Notes: generated from the sequence alone by a model not told the origin. A stretch of DNA of 20,256 bases from Anaerolineales bacterium (GCA_016789485.1 JAEURE010000013.1:1-20256); one strand, 5' to 3'; positions 1-8,476 are shown, counted from the first letter of the stretch. Numbers and translations are program-made.

Positions 1-500
1 AAACGATTGGCAGGGTCTATGAATACCGCCCAGGGCATTTCTGTCGGCAATCCATACAGTTCCTGATTGAAATAATTTCCGATCCGTCCAATTGCCTGTA
101 TCAGGGCAAGGCCGGGCGCAAGCAGGTCGGTCAATTCCCAAAAAGAGAGCTCATTTCTGCGTGCAAATAGAAAGAGAACCAGAGTCCCGGTGATAATTGC
201 ACCGGGGATTCCAAAGCCGCCAGTCCACAGCGACAATGCGTCTAATGGATGGGTGAGATAATATTTGGTGGTCAGACCCAGTTGAACCGAAGAAAGAGGC
301 GGTGTGAAAATATGCCAGAGGCGCGCGCCGATCGTCCCCCAAATGATCAAAGGCAAAAAAAGATAATAGATGATTTCAGGGTCATAGCCGCGGCGTTTTG
401 TTTGATAGGCAGCCAGCAACGCCCCGGCGGCAACACCAAACACAAGCAGAAAGCCATTCCAACGCATCAACCACGGACCGATTAAAAAGCCTTCGCTCAT
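1..500 (-). CDS. lgt: Prolipoprotein diacylglyceryl transferase Lgt (C-terminus cut by window edge)
   Basis: Membrane enzyme that moves diacylglycerol from phosphatidylglycerol onto the lipobox cysteine of prelipoproteins, the first step of lipoprotein maturation. The reading frame starts at ATG 498-500 and runs off the left edge after about 166 residues (full family length about 260-300). It shows several hydrophobic helices and the Lgt signature GRIGNYFNQELYG at residues 138-150. R139, N142, E147 and G150 match E. coli R143, N146, E151 and G154 at a constant offset of 4. By the same offset P99 sits where E. coli has H103, and N15 in RWNG replaces the Tyr of the E. coli HWYG motif (Y26). The start codon directly follows the TAA of the upstream phosphotransferase gene (TAAATG), which suggests translational coupling. 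The family assignment is secure; activity with the two substitutions is not proven. Confidence 0.93.
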   Translation of the reverse strand, partial: MSEGFLIGPWLMRWNGFLLVFGVAAGALLAAYQTKRRGYDPEIIYYLFLPLIIWGTIGARLWHIFTPPLSSVQLGLTTKYYLTHPLDALSLWTGGFGIPGAIITGTLVLFLFARRNELSFWELTDLLAPGLALIQAIGRIGNYFNQELYGLPTEMPWAVFIDPANR

Positions 501-1139
501 TTAGTGTAAATATTCTTTCTTTTCTTCCCTGGCTTTTTGCATGCGCACATGTCCCTGCACACGGACGTGAAGAATACGCTGAAGTGCCGTAATATTTCCC
601 AGAAAGGCGATAATAAGAACCGCAATGAAGGGCTGGTTAAAAACAAGCAATGGAATTAAAACAATGTATCGTTCTACGCGGGTAAGGATGCCGACTTTTG
701 CAGTAAAGCCCAATCCTTCTGCGCGCGCCTTCACGTATGAGACGAGCACAGATCCCGCAGCCGCCGCAAAAGTAACCATCACACCAAGAGCATTTCCCTG
801 CACCACAAAAAAATACAGCAGTCCCGCAAAGGTAATCAGTTCCGCATAACGGTCGCTGACCGAATCAACAAAGCCGCCAAAATCGCTGGGTTCACCGCGC
901 AGGCGTGCCATCGTTCCATCAAACGCATCCACAAGCACGGAAGCCAGCAAGACAAAGGCTCCTGTGGTCATTTTCCCTTGCGAGATAAAGTATGCACCGA
1001 TTGTCGTTCCAACCAGACCAAGCAACGTGATGGAGTTTGGGGTTAGGCCGAGGCGATTTAAAAATCCGCCAATGGGATCCAATATGCCTTTAAAAATAAT
1101 CCTCAATCTATCAGTGAAAGTAGGTTTGAGATGATTCAT
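501..1139 (-). CDS. CDP-alcohol phosphatidyltransferase (PgsA / PIP-synthase-like)
   Basis: Integral membrane enzyme that displaces CMP from a CDP-lipid with an alcohol acceptor to make a phospholipid head group. All eight signature residues D-x2-D-G-x2-A-R-x8-G-x3-D-x3-D are present: D71, D74, G75, A78, R79, G88, D92 and D96. Several hydrophobic helices follow, and the C-terminus is basic and charged. The local pattern FGGFVDSVSDRYAE resembles archaetidylinositol-phosphate and mycobacterial phosphatidylinositol-phosphate synthases more than classic PgsA phosphatidylglycerophosphate synthase, so the acceptor (glycerol-3-P or inositol-P) is uncertain. Length (212 aa) is normal. It lies 20 nt after ftsK and abuts lgt, whose lipid donor is phosphatidylglycerol. 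An AAGGA-like Shine-Dalgarno is present but sits about 15 nt from the ATG. Confidence 0.88.
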   Translation of the reverse strand: MNHLKPTFTDRLRIIFKGILDPIGGFLNRLGLTPNSITLLGLVGTTIGAYFISQGKMTTGAFVLLASVLVDAFDGTMARLRGEPSDFGGFVDSVSDRYAELITFAGLLYFFVVQGNALGVMVTFAAAAGSVLVSYVKARAEGLGFTAKVGILTRVERYIVLIPLLVFNQPFIAVLIIAFLGNITALQRILHVRVQGHVRMQKAREEKKEYLH

Positions 1140-1159
1140 CGAGGGCTCACAGATTCCTT

Positions 1160-3418
1160 TTATTCTTCTGATTTTTCGTCATCCGCCAGATCATCCTCGC
1201 TGACGAGAACATCGCGCTCTTTTCCGCCGCCTAGTGAGGGGCCAACGACCCCCATTTCTTCAAGCTGATCAAGCAAACGCGCGGCACGCGGATACCCAAT
1301 CCGCAGGCGGCGCTGAAGCAGGGAAGCCGAGGCACGCTGGCTGCTCCTGACAATGGAAATGGCTTGTTCGACCAATCCATCATCTTCATTTTCACCGGGT
1401 TCCTGCAGAAGTTTTTCCCAGGGCGGGGCTTCTTCAGTTGTGTCTGTATTTTTCTGCCAATGGGAAATGATGCGCTCGATCTCCATATCGGTGATCAGCA
1501 CACCTTGCGCGCGGACAGGGTTTCCAACTTCCGGGTTAAGGAAGAGCATGTCACCGCGCCCAAGCAGACTCTCTGCGCCCGTGTAATCCAAAATAACACG
1601 GCTATCGATGCCAGACGCCACCGCAAAGGCCAAGCGAGCCGGGAAATTGGCTTTGATCAAACCCGTCACCACGTCTGTGGAAGGACGCTGCGTGGCAACA
1701 ACGAGATGAATACCTGTCGCACGCGCCATTTGAGCCAGACGGACAAGATTATGTTCAGTCTGGTCAGGCGCAGACATCATCAAGTCGGCAAGTTCATCGA
1801 TCAGGACAACGATGCGCGGCAAAGCTTTCCCCTCCGCTTTACGCGTTATTTTGCGGTTGTAGGAATCCAGGTCACGAGCATGAGCGGATTCAAGCAGGCG
1901 GTAGCGATGTTCCATTTCAACAACCACCCAGCGTAGAACGCCCAAAATACGCTCAAGATTGGTTTCTACTTTTCCATATAAATGCGGCAAGCCGTTGAAG
2001 CGGATCAACTCCACCATTTTTGAGTCGATCATGACCATGCGCAAATCTTCGGGAGCATTGTTCATGGCAAGGCAAGCCGCAATGGAAGTAATACAAACAG
2101 ATTTACCAGAACCCGTGGAACCAGCGATCAGCAAATGCGGCATGCGGGACAAGTCAGCGATCAATGGCTGCCCTGAGACGTCACGCCCAAGGGCAATGGT
2201 AAGCGGCGCGCCTCCTTTATAGAACGCATCCGACTCAAGCAGGGTCTTCATGCGCACCACAGAACTATGCGTATTTGGGACTTCAATGCCAACATACGGT
2301 TTCCCCGGCACAGGCGCTTCGATACGCAAGCGTTGAGCGGATAGCGCCAAAGCAATATCTTTTTCCAGTGAAGCGATCTGAGCTACGCGGACTTTCATCT
2401 GCTGCAAATCTTCTTCATCCGAGCCAGGCTTTTTGATAAACCCGGGTTGAACAGCGAACTGCGTGACAGAGGGACCAACCCGATACCCAATCACCGTGGC
2501 CGGAATGCCAAAATCTGAAAGGGTTTTCATAATCAGCCCGGCAGTTTGGTTGATGGTACGTTCATCCGCTCGCACAGAAGTTTCAGCAAGCAAAATAGTC
2601 AAAGGCGGCAGGTCTTCTCCACGTGGAGGCGGCTTGAGCGACTTCTCATCTTTTTTATTGGAAGATTTCAATGAAGTGCGGAATTCAGGGGGTAATTGTT
2701 GAGTCCTCTTTTTAGGTGCAGAGGTTTTGGAACGTCCTTCCGCACTTTTTTCTGCTTCAACAGGAACGGGCGTGGAAACCACTACTGGCGGAGTCTCCCC
2801 TGCAAGCCGCAATAGCCATGATTCCAGTTTTGACCAAAAGCCAAAACCGGTCGCCGTGGCAAGTACCCAAAAAACGAATATCACGAATGTGCCGAGAACG
2901 GAACCCATGTAACGCCATGCCAGCGTAACCATGCCCCAGCCGAGACGTCCGCCAGCCAGGCCGGATTCTGCCAGGAAGAGATTGTTGCCGCTCGAAGCAG
3001 CAAACAAGCCCAGGGTTAAGAGAGCGGCGAGTTCAAGGGCGATGATTCGTCCCCAATGCGTTTCACTTCTATCTCGTCGAACAAGGGAGTATCCGAAATA
3101 TCCAATCCCCAAAATAATGAGCAGGCTGCCCAAGCCAAACCAACGCGTGAGCCAACTGGCGACAAACACCAGAATGACTCCGTTCAGGAAGGTGGCATCT
3201 GTGTTTTGCACAGTTGGGGTGACGATTTGATTAAAAACGTATTCCAAAACCGCAAGCAAAGACATGAGCGCAAAAGCGATCAACCCAACGCCGATTGCAT
3301 CCCGAAGATATCGTCCAAACAACGAATAGAAGCGTGCCAGCCTGTCGAGCCAGTCGCTTCCCGAAGTAAATTCGGTTTGTGCGTATTGCCTGTTGCGAGG
3401 ATTTTGGTTTTCAGACAT
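1160..3418 (-). CDS. ftsK: DNA translocase FtsK/SpoIIIE
   Basis: Septum-located, ATP-driven double-stranded DNA pump that clears and resolves chromosomes at division. At 752 aa it has the compact SpoIIIE-type architecture. About four membrane helices lie in residues 40-190, followed by a short Pro/Lys/Ser-rich linker (about 205-270), the alpha/beta motor, and a winged-helix gamma domain (about 680-740) expected to read KOPS/SRS-like polarity sequences. Walker A is GSTGSGKS at 433-440, Walker B RIVVLIDELADL at 535-546, and ATQRPS at 575-580 is also typical. The usual IDPK motif reads IDSK at 464-467, a mild deviation. ATG 3418 is only 5 nt after the S1-protein stop and has no Shine-Dalgarno of its own, so translation is probably coupled. 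Long ORFs on the opposite strand here are shadows. Confidence 0.97.
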   Translation of the reverse strand: MSENQNPRNRQYAQTEFTSGSDWLDRLARFYSLFGRYLRDAIGVGLIAFALMSLLAVLEYVFNQIVTPTVQNTDATFLNGVILVFVASWLTRWFGLGSLLIILGIGYFGYSLVRRDRSETHWGRIIALELAALLTLGLFAASSGNNLFLAESGLAGGRLGWGMVTLAWRYMGSVLGTFVIFVFWVLATATGFGFWSKLESWLLRLAGETPPVVVSTPVPVEAEKSAEGRSKTSAPKKRTQQLPPEFRTSLKSSNKKDEKSLKPPPRGEDLPPLTILLAETSVRADERTINQTAGLIMKTLSDFGIPATVIGYRVGPSVTQFAVQPGFIKKPGSDEEDLQQMKVRVAQIASLEKDIALALSAQRLRIEAPVPGKPYVGIEVPNTHSSVVRMKTLLESDAFYKGGAPLTIALGRDVSGQPLIADLSRMPHLLIAGSTGSGKSVCITSIAACLAMNNAPEDLRMVMIDSKMVELIRFNGLPHLYGKVETNLERILGVLRWVVVEMEHRYRLLESAHARDLDSYNRKITRKAEGKALPRIVVLIDELADLMMSAPDQTEHNLVRLAQMARATGIHLVVATQRPSTDVVTGLIKANFPARLAFAVASGIDSRVILDYTGAESLLGRGDMLFLNPEVGNPVRAQGVLITDMEIERIISHWQKNTDTTEEAPPWEKLLQEPGENEDDGLVEQAISIVRSSQRASASLLQRRLRIGYPRAARLLDQLEEMGVVGPSLGGGKERDVLVSEDDLADDEKSEE

Positions 3419-3423
3419 TCGAG

Positions 3424-4389
3424 TTATTCAAATTTCATGCTCAAACCGAGGCGTTGATGCGGGGCATCCAAATGTAAAACGCGAACTTGAATCTGCTGCC
3501 CTTCAGAAAGGGTTTCGCGCAAAGGTTTGCCTTCTGCTTGCGGAATTTCGGAAATGTGAATCAAACCTTCCACGCCGGCATCCAGACGAGCGAACGCGCC
3601 GAAAGAAAGCACGCTGGTGATCAAGGCATTTTGAATGGAACCTTCTGGAAAATCAACAGTCGCTGTTTGCCATGGGTTTGGCAATAATCTCTTCAAACTA
3701 AGAGCGACCCTGCACCGTTCAGGAGCCAGATCCAGCACTTGCACATCGATTGTGCTACCCATTTTTACAATTTGCGACGGATGAGTCACCCGCCCCCAGG
3801 AAAGTTCAGAAATATGGATCAGGCCTTCCACACCGCCAAGGTCAATGAAGACGCCAAAATCAGTGATGTTGGTCACAACGCCCTGAACCCGCTGGCCCGC
3901 TTGCAAAGCATGGAACAATTCCGCGCGTTTGCCGGGTTCCGATTGCGCAGCGCGTTCAGAGAAAACGACCCGTCCATCTTCAGGCACGCATTCAATGACT
4001 TTCAAACGCAAAGAACGCCCAACATACGTTTCAAGATCATGGTCGCGCTCGGCAATTTCAACTTTGCCCGCCAGATCGACCAGATGCGAGAATGGGACAA
4101 ATCCATACAAGCCGTCGCCCTCCACAAGCAAGCCGCCGCGATTATGTCCAGTGACCGTCAGGTCTATGATCTGATCGCGCATATAAAGGTCTTTGACCTG
4201 AGTCCAATTTGCGGTGACCTTTTTTTCCGGGGCTGATTGTTTCGCCTCATCACTGACCTCAGACCTGTTCCCCGCCGAACGGATGGGAGCCGACCCCGAC
4301 ACACGATTCTCCTCCGCCAATACAGACGCCCACCAGCCTTCATCCACTTCAGGGATTGGGGTTTCGTACTTTCTTTTTTGGCCAACCAT
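3424..4389 (-). CDS. Three-S1-domain RNA-binding protein (ribosomal S1-like)
   Basis: Predicted cytoplasmic RNA-binding protein of 321 aa. A charged N-terminal tail (1-65) precedes three S1/OB folds at about 72-146, 164-234 and 249-319. Repeats 2 and 3 keep the diagnostic S1 core: [20 protein letters not shown] at 176-195, and [20 protein letters not shown] at 262-281. Repeat 1 is more divergent ([10 protein letters not shown]). Ribosomal protein S1 has four to six repeats, so this is either a reduced S1 of the kind seen in several phyla or an accessory RNA-binding protein; the sequence cannot decide. The start is well defined: AAGGAGG lies 5 nt before ATG 4389. The gene precedes ftsK by 5 nt. 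Confidence 0.9.
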   Translation of the reverse strand: MVGQKRKYETPIPEVDEGWWASVLAEENRVSGSAPIRSAGNRSEVSDEAKQSAPEKKVTANWTQVKDLYMRDQIIDLTVTGHNRGGLLVEGDGLYGFVPFSHLVDLAGKVEIAERDHDLETYVGRSLRLKVIECVPEDGRVVFSERAAQSEPGKRAELFHALQAGQRVQGVVTNITDFGVFIDLGGVEGLIHISELSWGRVTHPSQIVKMGSTIDVQVLDLAPERCRVALSLKRLLPNPWQTATVDFPEGSIQNALITSVLSFGAFARLDAGVEGLIHISEIPQAEGKPLRETLSEGQQIQVRVLHLDAPHQRLGLSMKFE

Positions 4390-4438
4390 AATGGCCTCCT
4401 TGTCTTACTTAATAAAATATGCGTAATGATACGCTTGT

Positions 4439-6349
4439 TTATTGATCTTGAAGGTTCGTTTCCATTTCGAGAATTGCCTTGGCAACAGCCTCCACAGCCA
4501 CGCGCTGCTTTCGATACAAATCTGCTTCAGACATGGCAAGACGTGCTGCCACATCCCGCACTTTGCGCCCTTCGATAAATTTCATCTCCAGGATATTGTA
4601 TAGAATCCATTCCGTGGTGAACTTTCTATCACCACGCGGCTTGACCTGATCCACCGCACGGCGCAATAAAGCCCGCAAAGCGTTTGCAGTATTGCCATCA
4701 TCCTGTTCAGCCAAATTGCGCACCATCTGAAGTTTGATCAATGGATTATTTGTCAGTTTTGGGCCACCCCAATAGTGCGTCAACGCATCCTTCACCCAAT
4801 TTGCAAGGTCTGCCTCCTCAAGAGCCGGTTCAGACATCAAACTGGTGCGGCTGTCATATCGTCCCGCTGCACGCATCCGCTGGATCATCTCTACTTGCGG
4901 CTGCAAATCTGCCAACGAACGAAATACGCTTTGCTGCATTTGACGATCTTCCAATGCAAGCGCCGCACGGTCTGCCAGAAGCCACAAAGCTTCACGCTGA
5001 TCATTTTCCATCATCGGCTTTTCATGCTTTGCCACCCCCATCAAACCCAGCAGGGGAGGCAGCTCATCCTGATCCATATCCAAATTCCTGCGACGATGCA
5101 GGGGTAATACCCAGAAATTTCCCCATTGAAACTCACGGCGTGTCTCACCATTGACTTGTTCCATCGCTTCGGTCAAACTTTCCTGATCGAGCAACGTTCG
5201 ATTCCCAGCTACTACAATTGGGGACAAGGTTTCATCATCCAGCGCAGCCACAAAAGCCGCAGGAGAACGTAAATGATCCCGCGCGGCCGCAAGAACTGCT
5301 TCAAGGAATTGCTGCAAATCACTCTGAGTAAGCAGGCGTTCTTCAATATTTTGGAGCAGAACCAATTCATTACGGTCGCGTCCAAAAAACAGCCAACGTT
5401 CCCAAAGCGGAGCGGCAAATGTAATGGCGTGTTCCAAAAGCAGCACAGTCGCCACAACCGTAAAAGGGACAAAGGCATTGTATGAGGAGCCAAGCAATTC
5501 CCCACCACGGCGGACAACGGTCATTAAAGCAAGAGCGGCAGAGGCTACCACCGGTCCGCGCATGATCCATTTAAACAGGCGGCTTTTAATCACGCGGTCT
5601 GGCCAGGAGACACCAAAGAATGCAACCGCATACGCCATCAAAATCACCAAGGCACCTACGAGTAGATTAATCGCTGTTGCGACACCCCAAAACAAATACT
5701 GATGCTGCGCGGCAATGCTATAACCGAACAAAAGATACGGGTAGGAACCAAGTGCCGGGGCTGTAGCGCCAGCCATCAGGTAGAGCATGCGGCGGCGGCC
5801 GGAGCGGGTCAACATCAAACTGTAGGCACGCGCAAAATTGATTCCTGCCCAGACCATCGAAAACACATAGAACAACGTAAATACTTCCGTCCAAATGGTG
5901 CGCAAAAGGTAAGGCGCGGGCTTGCCATCGGGCACCATCGGACCCAGTAAATATCCAAATGCAAGCAAAACAAGGAAAAAAGTGGAAAGGACGTACATCC
6001 CGCGCACTGCAATTCGCCTGCGCCCGCGGGAAGGACGTCCGGCTGTTACAAGCAACGCATCAGAAAGATGAAGATATGCCGCCGGTAGAAAAACAATACC
6101 GAACCACTGCAACCGCAGGAACAATTCGATCGCCTCAAGGGTCAGCGACTTATCCTGCAAGGCTTCGGATGTAAACACCACCACCACACAAAGCAAAATG
6201 ATCGCGAACGAACGCGCAACTCTATCACGCAGGTTAAATGAAAGCGCATAGAGAAACAGCGAAAACGCTGTTATGGCGATCCCCGCCGTTAATATCTGGT
6301 TGAGCGTCTGGATCCCCGCCAGAAATGTTGCCGACCAACCGTTAATCAT
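4439..6349 (-). CDS. 7TM sensor with GAF-like domain and C-terminal sigma-r4-like HTH, no kinase domain
   Basis: Probable membrane signalling protein of 636 aa. Residues 12-310 hold about eight hydrophobic helices resembling the histidine-kinase N-terminal 7TM sensor. Residues about 325-470 look like a GAF domain ending in the usual ALALEDR exit helix. No HisKA or HATPase motifs (H-box, N-box, G-boxes) are visible. The C-terminal ~60 residues (about 576-630, core FIEGRKVRDVAARLAMSEAD at 591-610) resemble sigma-70 region 4 or another helix-turn-helix, preceded by a helical segment rich in Leu/Arg (556-570). I infer a membrane-tethered one-component regulator, or a protein that recruits a partner through this domain. 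Start ATG 6349 has GGAAGG 6 nt upstream. It lies 43 nt after the GNAT gene and 49 nt before the S1 gene. Confidence 0.8.
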   Translation of the reverse strand: MINGWSATFLAGIQTLNQILTAGIAITAFSLFLYALSFNLRDRVARSFAIILLCVVVVFTSEALQDKSLTLEAIELFLRLQWFGIVFLPAAYLHLSDALLVTAGRPSRGRRRIAVRGMYVLSTFFLVLLAFGYLLGPMVPDGKPAPYLLRTIWTEVFTLFYVFSMVWAGINFARAYSLMLTRSGRRRMLYLMAGATAPALGSYPYLLFGYSIAAQHQYLFWGVATAINLLVGALVILMAYAVAFFGVSWPDRVIKSRLFKWIMRGPVVASAALALMTVVRRGGELLGSSYNAFVPFTVVATVLLLEHAITFAAPLWERWLFFGRDRNELVLLQNIEERLLTQSDLQQFLEAVLAAARDHLRSPAAFVAALDDETLSPIVVAGNRTLLDQESLTEAMEQVNGETRREFQWGNFWVLPLHRRRNLDMDQDELPPLLGLMGVAKHEKPMMENDQREALWLLADRAALALEDRQMQQSVFRSLADLQPQVEMIQRMRAAGRYDSRTSLMSEPALEEADLANWVKDALTHYWGGPKLTNNPLIKLQMVRNLAEQDDGNTANALRALLRRAVDQVKPRGDRKFTTEWILYNILEMKFIEGRKVRDVAARLAMSEADLYRKQRVAVEAVAKAILEMETNLQDQ

Positions 6350-6392
6350 ACAAACCCTTCCAATAAATGATTCGCAGCGCCTGCTGCTGGTA

Positions 6393-6932
6393 TTACTTTA
6401 AGATCTTTGCAAAAAAGACCGCTACATCCTGATTGATATAGTAGTGGTCATTATACCCGCAGAATTCATATCCAAATTTTTGCGCAAGTCGGATGGCTGG
6501 AAGATTTTTTGCCTGCATCTCCAAAATCAGGCGACGATGCGATCTGGACGCCGCCCAATCCTGTCCGGCTGCCAATAGGGCTGCACCTACGCCTTTGCGG
6601 CGATTTGCCGCATCCACCACCAGATCAGTGATCCCAACGACTGAAGCAGTACCCCGCTCCAACAGACAGATATACCCAACGGGATCCTGCCCGATAAAAG
6701 CCGTGTACATCATGGATTTCCTCACCCAGTCGTCGGCAAGCGCAAATGGATTATGAGGGTAAGCCACTTTGATGGTCCGCGGCAGGCGCACTTCACGGAA
6801 GGTGCTTGCCACCTGCCCATTCTCTCTCCGCAATTCCAATTGCCAGACAGACTCGCTACTTATGGAATGGTCAAATCCCATTAACCGGGAAAGGTCTGTG
6901 GCAACGGTTGGGCGTAATTGAATTTCAGGCAT
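6393..6932 (-). CDS. GNAT-family N-acetyltransferase
   Basis: Acetyl-CoA-dependent acyltransferase of 179 aa. Motif A is clear: VVDAANRRKGVGAALL at 105-120, with R112, G114 and G116 forming the pyrophosphate loop. Motif B follows at about 133-155 (LILEMQAKNLPAIRLAQKFG). The first ~60 residues do not look like core GNAT and may shape the acceptor site. The substrate cannot be read from sequence; a distant resemblance to streptothricin-acetyltransferase-type GNATs is possible but unproven. The frame stays open upstream to 7061, but that extension overlaps the neighbour and is unlike GNAT. ATG 6932, 16 nt after the preceding stop and with a GGA about 9 nt upstream, is preferred. Confidence 0.86.
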   Translation of the reverse strand: MPEIQLRPTVATDLSRLMGFDHSISSESVWQLELRRENGQVASTFREVRLPRTIKVAYPHNPFALADDWVRKSMMYTAFIGQDPVGYICLLERGTASVVGITDLVVDAANRRKGVGAALLAAGQDWAASRSHRRLILEMQAKNLPAIRLAQKFGYEFCGYNDHYYINQDVAVFFAKILK

Positions 6933-6948
6933 AAATAATTCCAGTAGT

Positions 6949-7626
6949 TTATTGTAAAGGAACGACCCGCACAGGCACAACGCAGGCCGGTAAGGTTTGT
7001 CCCTGATTATCAGTAACCACCAGACGCAATTGGTAGTCACCTGGCGTAAGAGCAGTGGCATCCCAGCGTCCCAAGGAGCCGTTTTTCACTATGGCTCGCC
7101 CAGCGGAAATGGTTGCCCAAGTGTCGCTGCCTGTGGGAGCCACTTCGTATTTATAAAAACCAAAATTTGGAATGTCCACAGTTCCACTTAATTCAATGGC
7201 ACCTTTAATTTCGGCGCCGGGCTGGGGAAAAGTAATATCGATCTGCGAAGGAACGCATCCCGTGCTGCTGGCTGCCGCTTGCGGGGGCAGCCCTGAAAAT
7301 TGGGTCATCATCTCCGCGGAAAGTGTACCCAAGGGTGTGGAAATCAGATCCAAGGTTGGAGTGGAGATAAATACTTCAGCGGGAAGCCCGGGGATGATAA
7401 ACGTAGCCATGAAGAATTCAGCACAGAACAAGATCACAATAAATGTTGAAATGGCAACAGACCGGCTAAAACGGCGCGAAGAGAACTCACGTTCCAGACT
7501 ATATACAGCTACCTGCCACTCCCGCCAGGACCGCCACAGCCAGCGAAAGGAGAATAAACCACCAATTGCCAGCAGAATATAGATCAGCACCTCATAGGAG
7601 GCGAGGAATTTATAGAATTCAGCCAT
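6949..7626 (-). CDS. Membrane-anchored protein with extracytoplasmic Ig-like domain
   Basis: Not recognised as a named protein. The 225-aa product has a membrane helix at about 12-32, a basic cytoplasmic stretch (about 33-58) and a second helix at about 59-79. A Ser/Thr/Pro-rich linker (80-122) leads to a beta-rich domain (about 125-222). The pattern IPNFGFYKYEV...LGRWDATALTPGDYQLRL resembles the Ig-like modules on the C-termini of Chloroflexi penicillin-binding proteins and transglycosylases. Cys124 and Cys215 flank this domain and could form a disulfide. An envelope-sensing or wall-associated role is inference. A TTG at 7632 is also in frame, but ATG 7626, 13 nt after the phosphorylase stop, is the simpler start; neither has a good Shine-Dalgarno. 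Confidence 0.78.
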   Translation of the reverse strand: MAEFYKFLASYEVLIYILLAIGGLFSFRWLWRSWREWQVAVYSLEREFSSRRFSRSVAISTFIVILFCAEFFMATFIIPGLPAEVFISTPTLDLISTPLGTLSAEMMTQFSGLPPQAAASSTGCVPSQIDITFPQPGAEIKGAIELSGTVDIPNFGFYKYEVAPTGSDTWATISAGRAIVKNGSLGRWDATALTPGDYQLRLVVTDNQGQTLPACVVPVRVVPLQ

Positions 7627-7639
7627 TCGCAAAACTTAC

Positions 7640-8476
7640 TTACAACCCACGCAATACTCCACGGATGATCTTCTCAACCTTGGGAGTGATTACTCTGCCT
7701 GCTTCAATAACTTCTTCATGGGTTGTGATTGTGGAACCATCCAGGTTCGCTTTATTGCTAATGCCAGAAAGTCCAAGCACACGCATGTTCCCGTGACGGG
7801 CAATAATCACCTCCGGCACAGTGGACATTCCCACTGCATCTGCACCTGCATTTCGTAAGAAGCGCAAATCCGCTGGAGATTCAAAGGATGGGCCGCTCAA
7901 TCCTGCGTAAACGCCTTCGCGCAGTGTAATGCCATTTCCCTTTGCAGCACCACGGGCAAGATCGCAATAAACACGGTCATATGGCTGGCTCATATCCGGG
8001 AAGCGGGGACCAATTTCATCCAGGTTAGGCCCCATAAGCGGGTTCAATCCAGACATCCCCATAAGGTTTAGCTGGTCGGTAATCAGCATGACATCGCCGG
8101 GTTCAAACTCGGGATGTACCCCGCCAGCAGCATTGGTCACGATCATGGATGGAATCCCCATGCGCTGCATTACTCGGACCGGCAGGGTAACCTGTCCCAT
8201 GGTGTAGCCTTCGTAATAATGGATGCGCCCCTGCATCACAAGAACGGGATGACCTTCCAGTTCACCGATAACAAATCGGCCAACATGTCCATGGACAGTT
8301 GAAACGGGAAAATCTGGGAGGTCACTGTAGGGGATGTGAACTGCTTTTTGGATAGAATCAGCCAAGCCGTTAAGTCCCGAACCGAGGATGATTCCTACAA
8401 TGGGTCGAATCGAAGTCCGACTTTTTATGTTCTGTGCAATTTCGTCAATTTGAGCAAGGGAAATATAAGTTTGCAT
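7640..8476 (-). CDS. Purine nucleoside phosphorylase, trimeric type
   Basis: Phosphorolysis of (deoxy)inosine and (deoxy)guanosine to base plus pentose-1-phosphate in purine salvage. The 278-aa length is standard for the trimeric PNP family. Visible sites are the phosphate loop LGSGLNGLAD (31-40), His62 and His64 of VHGHVGR, GRIHYYEGY (83-91), TNAAGGV (114-120), Glu199 in GPSFES, VGMSTVPE (215-222), and Asn241-Lys242 in SGISNKA. The Glu/Asn pair is the base-recognition pair of 6-oxopurine-specific enzymes, so guanosine and inosine rather than adenosine are expected. ATG 8476 is preceded only by a weak AGGT. It is the first gene of the leftward operon and is served by the promoter-like element at 8547-8555. 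Confidence 0.95.
   Translation of the reverse strand: MQTYISLAQIDEIAQNIKSRTSIRPIVGIILGSGLNGLADSIQKAVHIPYSDLPDFPVSTVHGHVGRFVIGELEGHPVLVMQGRIHYYEGYTMGQVTLPVRVMQRMGIPSMIVTNAAGGVHPEFEPGDVMLITDQLNLMGMSGLNPLMGPNLDEIGPRFPDMSQPYDRVYCDLARGAAKGNGITLREGVYAGLSGPSFESPADLRFLRNAGADAVGMSTVPEVIIARHGNMRVLGLSGISNKANLDGSTITTHEEVIEAGRVITPKVEKIIRGVLRGL

Noticed and set aside
1364..1936. 190-codon plus-strand open frame opposite ftsK
   Set aside because: It lies entirely within conserved motor and gamma-domain coding sequence of ftsK; the composition and product are typical of an antisense shadow.
4417..4438. GCGTA-N4-TACGC hairpin followed by an AT-rich stretch after the 7TM gene
   Set aside because: A stem of only 5 bp with a broken T-run is too weak to call a terminator inside an otherwise continuous operon.
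6366..6385. GCAGC-aggc-GCTGC hairpin between the GNAT and 7TM genes
   Set aside because: The 5-bp stem has no following T-run; it could arise by chance in a GC-rich patch.
6933..7061. 43-codon N-terminal extension of the GNAT gene
   Set aside because: It overlaps the upstream gene, reads unlike a GNAT N-terminus, and ATG 6932 is well placed just after the neighbour's stop.
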